Assembly: GCF_900100255.1 (NCBI RefSeq)
Contig: NZ_FMTS01000006.1
Coordinates: 1-64,000 of the forward strand
Source of the DNA: Asticcacaulis taihuensis
GTDB taxonomy: Bacteria > Pseudomonadota > Alphaproteobacteria > Caulobacterales > Caulobacteraceae
Length of the DNA stretch: 64,000 nt
Direction: 5' to 3'
The notes under the pieces were generated by a model. It was given only the letters and a program-made list of their open reading frames with translations. It had not been told where the DNA came from and did no database searches. The translations under genes and the position numbers were made by a program. This document shows positions 7,768 to 16,550 of this stretch, in pieces (position 1 is the first letter of the stretch; every line of letters starts with the position of its first letter).

Positions 7768-7867
7768 TTGACGTGAACGTAACCTCCTCCTGACGAGAAT
7801 GTCAAATTTATTACACTCTCGAAAAAGTTGACACGGACGTCAACAAATCTCTTGACGTGAACGTAAG
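7768..7867. promoter_or_regulatory. Cluster of three 16-bp operator-like sites upstream of the FadL-like gene
   Basis: TTGACGTGAACGTAAC (7768-7783), TTGACACGGACGTCAA (7828-7843) and TTGACGTGAACGTAAG (7852-7867) share the pattern TTGACRYGRACGTMAN. The middle copy is a palindrome in its outer arms. ACGTnnACGT-type palindromes are used by MerR-family regulators of acyl-CoA and branched-chain amino acid catabolism (LiuR-like) in proteobacteria, which would suit a fatty-acid porin; this assignment is inference. Each site also contains TTGAC, a possible -35. The cluster lies between the divergent DUF2147 and FadL-like genes. Confidence 0.5.
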
Positions 7868-7939
7868 CGTAATGTGTAGCTAGGGGCAACGGCGTCTGAG
7901 AAGCGCCAGCCGAGTACAGTTTTACAGGAGCAAACGCAC

Positions 7940-9244
7940 GTGACTGCTTTTCCGATCAAGGCCCTTATCGCCGCCTCCACGCTCGCCCTGATGGCGGGCG
8001 CTACCACCGCCGCCCATGCTGGCGGCTTCTATCTGCAAGACCTTTCGGCCAAGCAGGCCGGCAATGCCTATTCCGGCGCCGTCAGCGCCCAGGGCGCCGA
8101 CGCCCTGTGGTGGAACCCGGCCGCCATTGCCGGCTCGACCACGAAGGAGCTATCCTTCGGCGCCGCCTATATCGCCCCCAAGGGCAATGTCGATGATGCC
8201 GGCACGATCATCGTCCGTCCGGGCCAGGCCCCAGCCTCGGTCGGCGGCAACCCCTCGGCCAAGAACCCGATCTCGAACGGCGTCCTGCCCAATGGCTCCT
8301 TCTCCATGCCGCTCAATGACCGCGTCGCCATCGGGGTTACGGTCACCGCGCCCTTCTCGTTTGAGACCAATTACGACGCCGATAGCTGGGCACGCTATGA
8401 TGCCGATAAGACCCGCCTGACCACGGTCGATATCCAACCGGTCGTCGCCTTCACGGTCAATGACTGGCTGAGCCTCGGCGTCGGCCTCAATGCCGAATAC
8501 ACCAAGGCGACGCTGAACAACGCCCTGCCGAACCTCTCGCCCCTACTGCCGGATGGCGCCCAGACGCTGGAAGGCGACGGCTGGAATTACGGCTATACGA
8601 TCGGCGCTCAGGCGCATCATGACAAGGTCACGGTCGGCCTGAGCTACAAGTCAGCCATCAAGCACGAACTAAGCGGTGACCTGACGATTTCCGGCCTGCT
8701 CGGCCCGATTGCCGGCTCCAACGGTACGGTCAGCAATCTCAAGGCTGATTTCAGCACACCGTCGCAAACCATGCTGGGCGTGACCCTGCAGGCCACTGAC
8801 AAGCTGGCCCTGCACGCCCAGGTGATCAGCTTCGGCTGGAGCGAATTTGACTACATCACCATCACCGGCTCGGTGAACCAGGCCATTCCGGAAGACTACC
8901 GCGACACGGTCAGCCTAGCGATCGGCGGCGATTATGTGCTCAATGACAAGTGGACGGTCCGCGCCGGCATCCAGTCCGACCAGACCCCCACCCGTGACGG
9001 CCACCGCGACGCCCGCGTGCCGGACGCCGACCGCATCGATTACGCCGTGGGCACCAGCTATCAGGTGACGCCGAGCTTCGCCATCGATGCCGCCTTCACC
9101 TATGTCGCCTTCGACAAGAGTGCGCTCAGCACCACCACCGCCGCCTATGCCGGCACCGCCGTCCAGACCCCGATCATCGTCAAGGGCACCCTGAACGACG
9201 CCAGCGCCAGCGTCTTCTCGATCGGCGGCCACTTCACCTTCTAA
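7940..9244 (+). CDS. FadL/OmpP1-family outer-membrane transport protein
   Basis: A 434-residue outer-membrane beta-barrel of the FadL/OmpP1/TodX family, which lets long-chain fatty acids or other hydrophobic compounds cross the outer membrane. It has a signal peptide ending AHA, then GGFYLQDLSAKQAGNAYSG and ADALWWNPAAIAG, the hallmark N-terminal hatch of the family, followed by alternating strands and a C-terminal aromatic residue (IGGHFTF). The GTG start at 7940 follows AGGAG at good distance. Three operator-like sites lie just upstream and a terminator just downstream, so it is probably a single-gene unit. Confidence 0.9.
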   Translation: MTAFPIKALIAASTLALMAGATTAAHAGGFYLQDLSAKQAGNAYSGAVSAQGADALWWNPAAIAGSTTKELSFGAAYIAPKGNVDDAGTIIVRPGQAPASVGGNPSAKNPISNGVLPNGSFSMPLNDRVAIGVTVTAPFSFETNYDADSWARYDADKTRLTTVDIQPVVAFTVNDWLSLGVGLNAEYTKATLNNALPNLSPLLPDGAQTLEGDGWNYGYTIGAQAHHDKVTVGLSYKSAIKHELSGDLTISGLLGPIAGSNGTVSNLKADFSTPSQTMLGVTLQATDKLALHAQVISFGWSEFDYITITGSVNQAIPEDYRDTVSLAIGGDYVLNDKWTVRAGIQSDQTPTRDGHRDARVPDADRIDYAVGTSYQVTPSFAIDAAFTYVAFDKSALSTTTAAYAGTAVQTPIIVKGTLNDASASVFSIGGHFTF

Positions 9245-9270
9245 GCCGTCTCGGACTGCACATAAGTCTA

Positions 9271-9297
9271 AGGGAGCGTCGCGTGGCGCTCCCTTTT
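9271..9297 (+). terminator. Rho-independent terminator after the FadL-like gene
   Basis: GGGAGCG, an 8-base loop and CGCTCCC are followed by TTTT. It ends directly before the stop codon of the convergent gene at 9298. Confidence 0.8.
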
Positions 9298-10350
9298 CTA
9301 TTCCCCGCAGCCGTTATAGATACTGGCGCTCAATGCGCCGATAGCGGTCTGGGCATCCACCGCCGCCACCTCCGGCGCCAGCCTGTAGGCACGAATGTAA
9401 TAACCGGTCAGCACCTTCACCGCCACGGCGCCCGCCGCCGCGCGGGCAGGCGGCAGGTCTTCACTTAAGCTGTCCTTCCAGATATCGTCACGGTGCAGCC
9501 GCACAACGGTCAGCATTTTCTGGGAATCACGGAAAACCGAAAAGCGGATCGTGCCGTCGCAGTCACCGACATCCTGCCAGGCGTGGTCGGCGAAGGTTTC
9601 CAGTTCCGGCACCGGCGGCAGCATAGCGTCGCAATCGGAATCCGGCACCATGCTGTCCAGCATCCCGCCGTAATAGGCGCCGAGCGCCTCGATCAGGCCC
9701 GGCCGGCGCAGCAGCGCATCGCACGGCATGGGCATGATATCCCCCGCCGCCATATCGGCGACCACGAAATAGGCACTGAACCCCTTGTCGGAAGCCACGA
9801 CCTCTTCCGGCGTCATGGATTTTACGTTTTCGTCGTCAGACTGTTCTTGAGCGTTTTCCACCAGCGCCCCCACCACCTGCCGGCGTCTGGCGTCATCGCG
9901 GATCGTGACATATTGGTAGAGCGCGACATAGAGCAGCGCCAGTTTCGGATATTCGCGCTTCAGGATCGCCAACGAGTCATCCGGGTCACGAAAAAGCGTC
10001 GCCACGGCCAGTTCACCCAGCCGCGCCCGGTAGGCGCTGCTCAGGCATGTGTCGGAAGGGCCATAGCGCGTATCGGCACAGTCACGGTTCCGGTTCGCCA
10101 GCCAGGCTTTCTGCAGCGCAGCCTGTCCGGAAGGGCCTGTATTGAACAGGTCGATTTTCGACCGCGCATAAAGCCTGGCCAGGTCACGGTCCTGTTGCGA
10201 CAGCCCCTTATCCTTGCAGATGATTGCTTCCAGTGCGGAGGGATGGGCGCAACTGAAGCTCGGCCCCGTCTCGGCGGCTTTCGCCTGTCCGAAACCGGCA
10301 ACCAGAAACAGAATAGATAAGATAAATACCCCTGGAACCCAAATCCGCAT
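9298..10350 (-). CDS. Exported protein with LprI-like (DUF1311) N-terminal domain
   Basis: A 350-residue protein with a signal peptide (VFILSILFLVAGFGQAKA) and then CAHPSALEAIICKDKGLSQQDRDLARLYARS..., the cysteine and 'L..LD..L...Y' pattern of LprI/DUF1311 domains, ending near RNRDCADTRYGPSDTCLSSAYRARLGEL. Such domains inhibit lysozyme in Mycobacterium LprI, but many members are uncharacterised. The remaining 230 residues (about 120-350) are of unknown fold, with paired cysteines (CDALL, DSDCDAM, VGDCDG, NGCGE) suggesting periplasmic disulphides. It is convergent with the FadL-like gene. Confidence 0.75.
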   Translation of the reverse strand: MRIWVPGVFILSILFLVAGFGQAKAAETGPSFSCAHPSALEAIICKDKGLSQQDRDLARLYARSKIDLFNTGPSGQAALQKAWLANRNRDCADTRYGPSDTCLSSAYRARLGELAVATLFRDPDDSLAILKREYPKLALLYVALYQYVTIRDDARRRQVVGALVENAQEQSDDENVKSMTPEEVVASDKGFSAYFVVADMAAGDIMPMPCDALLRRPGLIEALGAYYGGMLDSMVPDSDCDAMLPPVPELETFADHAWQDVGDCDGTIRFSVFRDSQKMLTVVRLHRDDIWKDSLSEDLPPARAAAGAVAVKVLTGYYIRAYRLAPEVAAVDAQTAIGALSASIYNGCGE

Positions 10351-10414
10351 ATCATCCCCCTCTGCCGAGTCACAGGGAAACGCGAAAAGGGGAGCGCGGT
10401 CAAGATATCGCGTC

Positions 10415-10753
10415 TCAGTCCTTCATCCGGCCCCAGGATTCATCGTAATCGGCCTTTTCGCCGATATCCTCCGCTTTTGCATTGATCAGGCGCGCCGTTT
10501 TTCTGAAGTCGGTCTCGGCTTCTTTGCGCAGGCCCGCCGCCTTGTCGCCGAAGCGCTTTTCCCAGGCCGGCGCATAGGTCAGGGTGATCAGATACCCGGC
10601 CCGGCGATAAAGTTCAGTCAGCCGCTCACGGTCATGCGCGTGTTTGATATCATCGCGGATTTCACCGAATATCTTGTCGATATCAGTCTTGTTCTCGACA
10701 TGACCATATTTCACGTCATTATCGTCTTTTGGTTTTTCAGCGGTCTTGACCAT
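10415..10753 (-). CDS. Hypothetical small charged helical protein
   Basis: A 112-residue hydrophilic protein without signal peptide or membrane segment. The N-terminal 20 residues are Lys/Asp-rich and probably disordered; residues 25-100 look like an amphipathic helical bundle (IFGEIRDDIKHAHDRERLTELYRRAGYLITLTYAPAWEKRF in part). No family recognised. The ATG at 10753 follows GGAGG at good distance. It lies between the LprI-domain gene and the M28 peptidase gene, all on the minus strand but separated by 60-75 bases. Confidence 0.7.
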   Translation of the reverse strand: MVKTAEKPKDDNDVKYGHVENKTDIDKIFGEIRDDIKHAHDRERLTELYRRAGYLITLTYAPAWEKRFGDKAAGLRKEAETDFRKTARLINAKAEDIGEKADYDESWGRMKD

Positions 10754-10828
10754 GATGGCCTCCTGATCCTCTCCCCTCCCGGCGGAGTCTCCGCGCCGGA
10801 AGGTAAGAAAGCAATCAGGAACCTGTGC

Positions 10829-12199
10829 CTATTGAGGCTTGCCGCCCGGCTTCCATTCCGGCCTGAAATCACTGTTCACCAGGTATTTCACCGGCACGAT
10901 CAGCGACTGGATCGCCTGGGTCATGAAGGGCAGGTCGAGATGGGCGATGTCATCGGTCTTGTCGTGATAGGTCGGCGTCACCGCCCAGCCAGAAATGGTG
11001 TGGGCGACAATGCCCTTCAGCGCCAGAGAGTAGTTATCCGAGCGCTCGAAGAAATGCTGGTCCGGATAGGGATCGGAGGTCACTTTCGCGCCCTTGGCTT
11101 TCAGGGTCTCGCCCAGGTTTGAGCGCTCGAAACCAGTCATCATCAGTTCGCCCTTCGCCATTTTCGGATCCTGCGCCCCGATCATCTCGAATTCGAGATT
11201 GGCGACAATTTTTTCGAGCGGAACGGGTGGATGTTCGCCAAAATATGTCGAGCCCAGCCCGCCGATTTCTTCCGCGCCATAGGCGACAAACAGGATGCCG
11301 CGCCTGGGCTTTTTCCCGGCGGCCAGAGCATGGGCCACTTCCAGCACCGCCACAGTGCCCGAGGCATCGTCATTGGCGCCGTGCATGATGGTCCCGTCCG
11401 GTTGCACACCCAGGTGATCGAGGTGCGCCGTCACCAGGATCAGGCCCGCCGATGGGTCGCTGCCTTCGAGATAGCCGATGGCATTGGTGGTGAGGCTCCG
11501 TTCCAGCGTGGCGCCGCCGAGATCAAGCGTAACCGCCTGACCATTGGCGGCGGTCACCTGAGCGAAAGCCGCATCGGACAGGGCGATCAGGTCCGGACGC
11601 GCGCCGCCCATGCCATTCTGGCCGCTGTCCAGTTGCGGCGCGGTGCCGGTCTGGCCGCCAAAACGTTTCAGCAGGGCGCGGCTGTCATCGCTTTCGCGCA
11701 CGATCAACAGCTTCACGCCCTTGCTACGGGCGGCGCGCCACCAGCCAGAAAGCGGCGTCTTACCCGAATTGCTGATCAGCAGGATATCCCCGGCGGGCAG
11801 ATTGGCAATATCATCGGCAGGCACCACGGCCAGGTTGCCGGATACCGGCTTGCCACTGGAATAAAGTAAAGTCAGGCCATCATCTTCACTAACCCTGGCG
11901 GCGCCGGCATTCAGCACCGCATGGCCCGTCAGCCTCGGCGTCACCACCCCAGCGGTTTGCAGATAGCCATCCATGCCCGGTGCCGGCATCAACCCATAGC
12001 TCTGGAACTGCGCCGCCACATAGGCCGCCGCGATGGCTTCGTCAGGCGAGGCGCTCTTGCGGCCGCGCAGGGCATCCGAGGCCAGAAAGGCTTCATGCGC
12101 TGCCACCCATTCCGGTTTTACCGTCCAGGGCCTAGCCACCGCCGCGGAAGAGACAAAGACCAGCAGACTGGCGGCGACGGCAAGACGATGTTTCAACAT
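10829..12199 (-). CDS. M28-family zinc metallopeptidase, exported
   Basis: A 456-residue exopeptidase of the M28 (aminopeptidase S/Y-like) family, probably periplasmic: signal peptide LAVAASLLVFVSSAAVA, a protease-associated insert in the first half, then the metal ligands in HLDHLG, GANDDASGTV, the catalytic pair in AYGAEEIGG, EFEMIG, and a late His in TPTYHDKTDD. These residues bind two zinc ions in the family. I chose ATG 12199 because it puts the signal peptide first; a frame from 12223 would add eight residues. It is divergent from rnk. Confidence 0.88.
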   Translation of the reverse strand: MLKHRLAVAASLLVFVSSAAVARPWTVKPEWVAAHEAFLASDALRGRKSASPDEAIAAAYVAAQFQSYGLMPAPGMDGYLQTAGVVTPRLTGHAVLNAGAARVSEDDGLTLLYSSGKPVSGNLAVVPADDIANLPAGDILLISNSGKTPLSGWWRAARSKGVKLLIVRESDDSRALLKRFGGQTGTAPQLDSGQNGMGGARPDLIALSDAAFAQVTAANGQAVTLDLGGATLERSLTTNAIGYLEGSDPSAGLILVTAHLDHLGVQPDGTIMHGANDDASGTVAVLEVAHALAAGKKPRRGILFVAYGAEEIGGLGSTYFGEHPPVPLEKIVANLEFEMIGAQDPKMAKGELMMTGFERSNLGETLKAKGAKVTSDPYPDQHFFERSDNYSLALKGIVAHTISGWAVTPTYHDKTDDIAHLDLPFMTQAIQSLIVPVKYLVNSDFRPEWKPGGKPQ

Positions 12200-12266
12200 G
12201 GAGGCCCCTTCAAATGAGACCACCAGTGTTAGTTACAGCCGCAAGCATCGTCAAGCCGCGCCAAGC

Positions 12267-12413
12267 TTGACTTTCCGGTCCACGGACCTACCTTAGGCTT
12301 ATGATTATCCGCGCCCGGCTCACGCTTGTTCGTTCACTCAAAGGGAATCCTGTCACAGGGTCCTAGCCCGAGGCTCGGCCCTGCGCCCTCCGAGCTTCGG
12401 GGGCGCCCTTTTA
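12267..12413 (+). ncRNA. Candidate small RNA or leader ending in a strong terminator
   Basis: The 325-base gap 12200-12524 has no gene. On the plus strand it shows a TTGACT (12267-12272) with a possible TACCTT -10 at 12289, a first stem-loop at about 12356-12383 (CAGGGTC with GGCCCTG), and a terminator hairpin at 12383-12406 (GCGCCC-T-CCGA / TCGG-GGGCGC) followed by CCTTTTAT. This arrangement could be a small RNA of about 110 bases or an attenuated leader of rnk. It does not match SRP RNA, tmRNA or RNase P RNA signatures I know. Confidence 0.35.
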
Positions 12414-12524
12414 TGCAGATGACCGGAGCTTAATCCGCCTGGCCATCTTCACCGGCACACACATCCTGAATGTTCCTTTCGCCCGTGGTGAAATCCGCCT
12501 CCGGGCGCTCTTGTGTATGAAATC

Positions 12525-12935
12525 ATGTCCCAGACCCATATCCAATCACCCAGGCATATCCGCCTGCCCGCTATCCTGATCGGCGAAGACGATCTCGACG
12601 CCCTGCACCGGCTGGCCGATCAGGCGCGCGGCCATCTGGCCGCCGCTGCCGAACAGTTGCTGACCGAACTGGAACGCGCCCGTATCGTGACTCAGGACAA
12701 ACTGCCGCCGGAAACGGTGCGGATGGGCTCCCATGTCACCTTCACCACGGAAGACGGCCTGAGCCGAACAGCCGAACTGGTCTTCCCGGACCGGGCTGAT
12801 ATTGCCGCTGACCGTATCTCGATCCTGACGCCGGTCGGCGCCGCCTTGATCGGCGTTTCCGTCGGCCAGACCATTGACTGGCAATCGCCCGATGGCCGAC
12901 GCCGCAGCCTGACCGTAACCGCCGTTAGTGGCTGA
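12525..12935 (+). CDS. rnk: Rnk-like nucleoside diphosphate kinase regulator (GreA/GreB-type C-terminus)
   Basis: A 136-residue protein with the Rnk layout: a short N-terminal helical region (GEDDLDALHRLADQARGHLAAAAEQLLTELERA), then a GreA/GreB C-terminal domain (VRMGSHVTFTTEDGLSRTAELVFPDRADIAADRISILTPVGAALIGVSVGQTIDW in part). Rnk binds RNA polymerase in the secondary channel and affects nucleoside diphosphate kinase levels; the coiled coil is too short for transcript cleavage. ATG 12525 is preferred; an in-frame GTG at 12513 is possible. It stands alone downstream of a terminator-ended element. Confidence 0.85.
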   Translation: MSQTHIQSPRHIRLPAILIGEDDLDALHRLADQARGHLAAAAEQLLTELERARIVTQDKLPPETVRMGSHVTFTTEDGLSRTAELVFPDRADIAADRISILTPVGAALIGVSVGQTIDWQSPDGRRRSLTVTAVSG

Positions 12936-13076
12936 AAGCCTATGGTTAAGCCGGTTTTAAGCTACCAGATATAGCGGTGAACAAACAGGTAACCTGACGA
13001 TGTCAGTGATTCGTCGCTGATTCGTTTCCGTGCCGTTCGGCATTCGCCCTGAAACCTGTTTACTTTTGACATGGCG

Positions 13077-13111
13077 CAAAAAAACCCCCGCCGGAAACCG
13101 GCGGGGGTTTA
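13077..13111 (-). terminator. Rho-independent terminator of the hrcA-grpE operon
   Basis: A perfect 13-bp stem (AAACCCCCGCCGG / CCGGCGGGGGTTT) with an AAA loop; on the minus strand it is followed by a run of seven T. It lies 20 bases beyond the grpE stop. Confidence 0.9.
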
Positions 13112-13131
13112 ATGTCCATACGGACTGTAAC

Positions 13132-13737
13132 CTACTCAGCCTGGGTATCGACCTTATGCTCGCCTTCCGCGGCGCCGCTGTCATAGCCATTCTTCACCGG
13201 CGCCGCCGCCGACTTGGCGGCCACCGCCACCATGGCCGGACGGATCACGCGACCGAACAGCTCGTAACCGGCCTGCATCACCATGATGACACCGCCACCC
13301 TCGACCTCGGTCGAGGGCTGTTCCATCACCGCCTGGTGCAGGTTGGGATCAAACTTCTCGCCCTTCAGCGGGTTAATCTTTTTAACGCCGTTCTTCTCAA
13401 ATGCGCCGGCCAGTTCCTTTTCAGTCATGTCGATGCCGGCCACGAAGTTCTTGAAGGCCGGATCGGCGATATCGGCCGGCACGGAACCGAGCGCGCGTTG
13501 CAGCACGTCGGCGACATTCAGCAGGCTGGTGGCGAATTTCTGGATGCCGTAGGCGCGCGCGTCATTGCCTTCGCGTTCGGCGCGGCGCTTGATGTTCTCG
13601 ACCTCGGCGGCGTAACGCAGGGCCTGTTCCTTCAGGGCGGCGTTCTCGGCGGTCAGCTTTTCCAGCTCGGCATTGAGCAGCGCCGTCGCGTCCTGCTCCA
13701 GTTCGTTACCGTCTTCGTTCTCGATTTCATCACTCAT
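13132..13737 (-). CDS. grpE: Nucleotide exchange factor GrpE
   Basis: GrpE releases ADP from DnaK and acts as a thermosensor in the DnaK cycle. The 201-residue protein has an acidic N-terminus, a long coiled-coil helix (LNAELEKLTAENAALKEQAL, continuing into ENIKRRAERE), and the C-terminal beta domain with FDPNLHQAVM, GGGVIMVMQAGYELFGRVIRPAMVAV, typical of the family. It follows hrcA by 34 bases on the same strand; the two form an operon ended by the terminator at 13077-13111. Confidence 0.97.
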   Translation of the reverse strand: MSDEIENEDGNELEQDATALLNAELEKLTAENAALKEQALRYAAEVENIKRRAEREGNDARAYGIQKFATSLLNVADVLQRALGSVPADIADPAFKNFVAGIDMTEKELAGAFEKNGVKKINPLKGEKFDPNLHQAVMEQPSTEVEGGGVIMVMQAGYELFGRVIRPAMVAVAAKSAAAPVKNGYDSGAAEGEHKVDTQAE

Positions 13738-13771
13738 AATTCAGTCCTCATAATCTCTTTTTGGTCGCCCC

Positions 13772-14863
13772 TTACTCAAGCAGGCGGCCCAGAATCCGGG
13801 CGGTGTAGTCCACAAGTGGGATGATGCGCGCATAATTCAACCGGGCGGGCCCGATCACGCCGATCGCACCCATCACCTTCGCCGCGCCCTTTTGCGGGGA
13901 CACCATATAGGGCGCTGCAATAACAGCCGAACCCGATAAAGAAAACAGTTTCGATTCCGATCCGATGAAAATTCGCACCCCTTGCGCGTCTTTCACGTCA
14001 TCCAGCAGGTCGATCAGCTCTTCCTTCTGCTCCAGATCCTCGAAGAGCGACCGCACCCGCTCCAGGTCTTCCAGGCTCTGGGTCGCTTCCAGCAGATTGG
14101 CGCGGCCGCGCACGATCAGGGCGCGCTTTTCCTTGTCCCCGCCCGACCAGACGGCCAGACCTTCCTCGATCAGCCGCGCGGCGGCCTCGTCCAGCCGCTG
14201 GCGTTCGGCCTCCAGTTCGGCCTTGAGTTCCACGCGCGCTTCGGAAAGCGTGCGGCCCTTGAGGTGGCTGTTGAGATAGTTCGATGCCTCGGCCAGCACC
14301 GAAGGCGTCATGCCGGGCGCCAGAGGCATCAGGCGGTTTTCCACCCGGCCGTCATCAAAGACCAGCACGGTCAGGGCCTGTTCGGCGGAAAGGGCGATAA
14401 ATTCGACGTGTTTGACCCCGGCCTCGAAGGAGGGCGTCATCACGACGCCCGCGCCGCCGGCGAGGCCCGAAAGCATCTGGCTGGCCTCGCGCAGCGCTTG
14501 GTCAAAGGTCTGACCGCGACCGGTCAGCCGGGCCTCGATATCGCGTTTGGCCACTTCGCCGATATCGCCGATCTCCAGCAGGCCGTCGACAAACAGCCGC
14601 AGGCCCTGATGGGTCGGCATCCGGCCGGAGGAGGTATGCGGTGCGGAGAGCAGACCCAGATGCGCCAGGTCCTGCATGGTGTTGCGGATCGAGGCCGGCG
14701 ACAGGTGGACGCCGCCTTTGGAGACGGTGCGCGACCCGACCGGCTCGCCGGTTTCCAGATAGGTCTCGACCACATGGCGGAAGATATCACGGGCGCGCTG
14801 ATCCAGTTCGCTTAAGGACGCGCTGGAATTCATCAGGCCGGTCATGTGCGGGGAGTGTTTCAC
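13772..14863 (-). CDS. hrcA: Heat-inducible transcription repressor HrcA
   Basis: HrcA represses chaperonin genes by binding CIRCE elements and needs GroEL for activity. The 363-residue protein has an N-terminal winged helix ([43 protein letters not shown] in part), a GAF-like domain, and the conserved C-terminal [27 protein letters not shown]. The frame opens with GTG at 14863 (GAGGG almost touching it); ATGs at 14845 and 14833 are alternative starts and the exact one is undecided. No CIRCE sequence is visible upstream, so this operon is probably controlled by another route, as reported for hrcA-grpE in Caulobacter (sigma-32). Confidence 0.95.
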   Translation of the reverse strand: MKHSPHMTGLMNSSASLSELDQRARDIFRHVVETYLETGEPVGSRTVSKGGVHLSPASIRNTMQDLAHLGLLSAPHTSSGRMPTHQGLRLFVDGLLEIGDIGEVAKRDIEARLTGRGQTFDQALREASQMLSGLAGGAGVVMTPSFEAGVKHVEFIALSAEQALTVLVFDDGRVENRLMPLAPGMTPSVLAEASNYLNSHLKGRTLSEARVELKAELEAERQRLDEAAARLIEEGLAVWSGGDKEKRALIVRGRANLLEATQSLEDLERVRSLFEDLEQKEELIDLLDDVKDAQGVRIFIGSESKLFSLSGSAVIAAPYMVSPQKGAAKVMGAIGVIGPARLNYARIIPLVDYTARILGRLLE

Positions 14864-14967
14864 CCCCTCAGTTTAGCAAAGCCTGAGCCCCCGCGCCAAG
14901 CCTTATTAACCGCCACAATTGTGCCATAAATGAAGCCAAATCTGGCAGGCGAAAGAAGGAGTCTGTC

Positions 14968-15321
14968 ATGCGCCCGGTATGTTTCGCCTGCATCATGATA
15001 CTAGGTCAGGCCGCCACCACGGCGGCGTTGGCCGAGAACTACACCTACGCACCGCCGGCCTCACCGGCCGTGACCGAAGCCCTGCAAACGCCGGCAAAGA
15101 CGTCCGCCGCCTATGCCGATCTTAAAAAACAAGGCAATCTGGCGGCCGTCGATACCACGCCCGGCCTGATCCGCCCGGCCACGCGCATTGCCGAATGGAC
15201 CTCGCATGACGACGACCATCGCGGCTTCGCCTGCGCCGATAAAAAGTGCAAGACGGTCACGCCGGTCTATAATACCCGCACGCCGCTGGAGCAGGAACAA
15301 AACCGCTACGGTTCGGAATGA
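14968..15321 (+). CDS. Small exported protein with C-terminal CAxxxCKxxxPV motif
   Basis: A 117-residue protein with a signal peptide (VCFACIMILGQAATTAALA, cleavage before ENYTYAP). The mature protein is small and hydrophilic and contains CADKKCKTVTPV near its C-terminus. The adjoining gene (15318) has the matching [12 protein letters not shown]. Function unknown. GGAG precedes the ATG at good distance, and the stop overlaps the next start as ATGA, so the two are coupled. Confidence 0.75.
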   Translation: MRPVCFACIMILGQAATTAALAENYTYAPPASPAVTEALQTPAKTSAAYADLKKQGNLAAVDTTPGLIRPATRIAEWTSHDDDHRGFACADKKCKTVTPVYNTRTPLEQEQNRYGSE

Positions 15322-15614
15322 TGAAACACATCCTTGTTGTCGTCGGGCTTCTGGCCGCGGCGGGTCTTGCCGCCTGCGTTGATATAAATGCGCTGCCTTC
15401 GCCATCGCCTCACGGAGACCTCGGCAGGACCGATGCTCCGCAGAATGGTCGCGGCAACGATCCAATGGCGCAAACTATGCCCGCCAAAAAGGTGATACCG
15501 CCTGGCCAGACCTCCGGCGTCTATAAGGGACAGCCCTATGTTTGTGCCACCTCATCATGCAAGGTGGCCATACCTGTTCCTTACCCGCCACCACCTAGCG
15601 AAAAGAAAAAATAG
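15318..15614 (+). CDS. Small lipoprotein with C-terminal CAxxxCKxxxPV motif
   Basis: A 98-residue protein with a lipoprotein signal ([16 protein letters not shown], lipobox LAAC at residue 20), a Pro/Gly/Asn-rich middle, then [20 protein letters not shown]. The C-terminal motif aligns without gaps to that of the preceding protein (C-A-x3-C-K-x3-P-V), so the pair look like diverged paralogues or parts of one envelope function. Role unknown. An alternative start codon ATG lies 3 bases later. Confidence 0.72.
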   Translation: MMKHILVVVGLLAAAGLAACVDINALPSPSPHGDLGRTDAPQNGRGNDPMAQTMPAKKVIPPGQTSGVYKGQPYVCATSSCKVAIPVPYPPPPSEKKK

Positions 15615-15700
15615 AGTCTCGCTACTTTTATTACGGTATCGGCGTTCCCATAGCGGTCGCTTTCCTGTACGGGCAGGGCATTATCCTCATGAGGCCCCGC

Positions 15701-16456
15701 ATGTCGCACTTTGACGCCCTTTCCGCGCTGAAAACCATCCGCCCATCCAACCGCAAGCCCGACCAGATGCGCGCCGTGACTCTGGAAACCGGCGTGACGC
15801 GCTATGCCGAGGGTTCGTGCCTCGTCACCTTTGGCCACACGAAGGTACTGGTCACGGCCTCGCTGGAACAGGGCGTGCCGGGCTTCCTGAAAGGCAAGGG
15901 CCAGGGCTGGGTGACGGCCGAATACGGTATGTTGCCGCGCTCGACCCACACCCGTTCGCGCCGCGAAGCCGCCGCCGGCAAGCAATCGGGCCGCACCCAG
16001 GAAATCCAGCGCCTGATCGGCCGCTCCATGCGCGCCATCATCGACCTCAAGGCCCTTGGCGAACGCCAGATCACACTGGATTGCGACGTACTCCAGGCCG
16101 ATGGCGGCACCCGTACCGCCTCTATCACCGGCGCCTGGGTGGCGCTGGCCATGGCCTGCAACAAGCTGGTGGCCGACAAGGTGCTGGAAAAATCGCCGAT
16201 CCTCGATCAGGTGGCCGCCATTTCGTGCGGTATCTTTGAAAACACCCCGGTGCTCGATCTCGATTATGATGAGGATTCCAACGCCGAAACCGACGCCAAT
16301 TTCGTCATCACCGGCAATCTGGAAGCGGTCGAAATCCAGGCCACGGGTGAAAAGCGCGGCTTCTCACGCGACGAGTTCAACGCGCTGTATGATCTTGGTA
16401 TCAAGGGTGCGAAAGAGCTTTTCGAGCTCCAGAACGCGGCCTTGGCGGCAAAATAA
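15701..16456 (+). CDS. rph: Ribonuclease PH
   Basis: A phosphorolytic 3'-5' exoribonuclease that trims tRNA 3' ends. The 251-residue protein has [57 protein letters not shown], the phosphate-binding [14 protein letters not shown] and the D-x-D region [20 protein letters not shown], all as expected. The ATG at 15701 is preceded by GAGG at 7 bases; an ATG at 15689 overlaps that site. It is a single gene followed by family 1 repeats. Confidence 0.95.
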   Translation: MSHFDALSALKTIRPSNRKPDQMRAVTLETGVTRYAEGSCLVTFGHTKVLVTASLEQGVPGFLKGKGQGWVTAEYGMLPRSTHTRSRREAAAGKQSGRTQEIQRLIGRSMRAIIDLKALGERQITLDCDVLQADGGTRTASITGAWVALAMACNKLVADKVLEKSPILDQVAAISCGIFENTPVLDLDYDEDSNAETDANFVITGNLEAVEIQATGEKRGFSRDEFNALYDLGIKGAKELFELQNAALAAK

Positions 16457-16463
16457 GTTTAGC

Positions 16464-16530
16464 AAGAAACCCCGCCACCATTTCGCTGCGCTCATGGTCC
16501 CCCTCCCCGGCATAGCCGGGGGAGGTACAG
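16464..16530 (-). repeat. Dispersed palindromic repeat, family 1 (inverted copy)
   Basis: The inverse of the family 1 pattern: AAGAAACCCCGCCACCAT, a short variable hairpin, GGTCCCCCTCCCCGG and the paired GCCGGGGGAGGT. It faces the copy at 16551-16615, so the two form a long inverted pair right after rph. Confidence 0.75.
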
Positions 16531-16550
16531 GAATAGAGGGGCCTTGTCCT

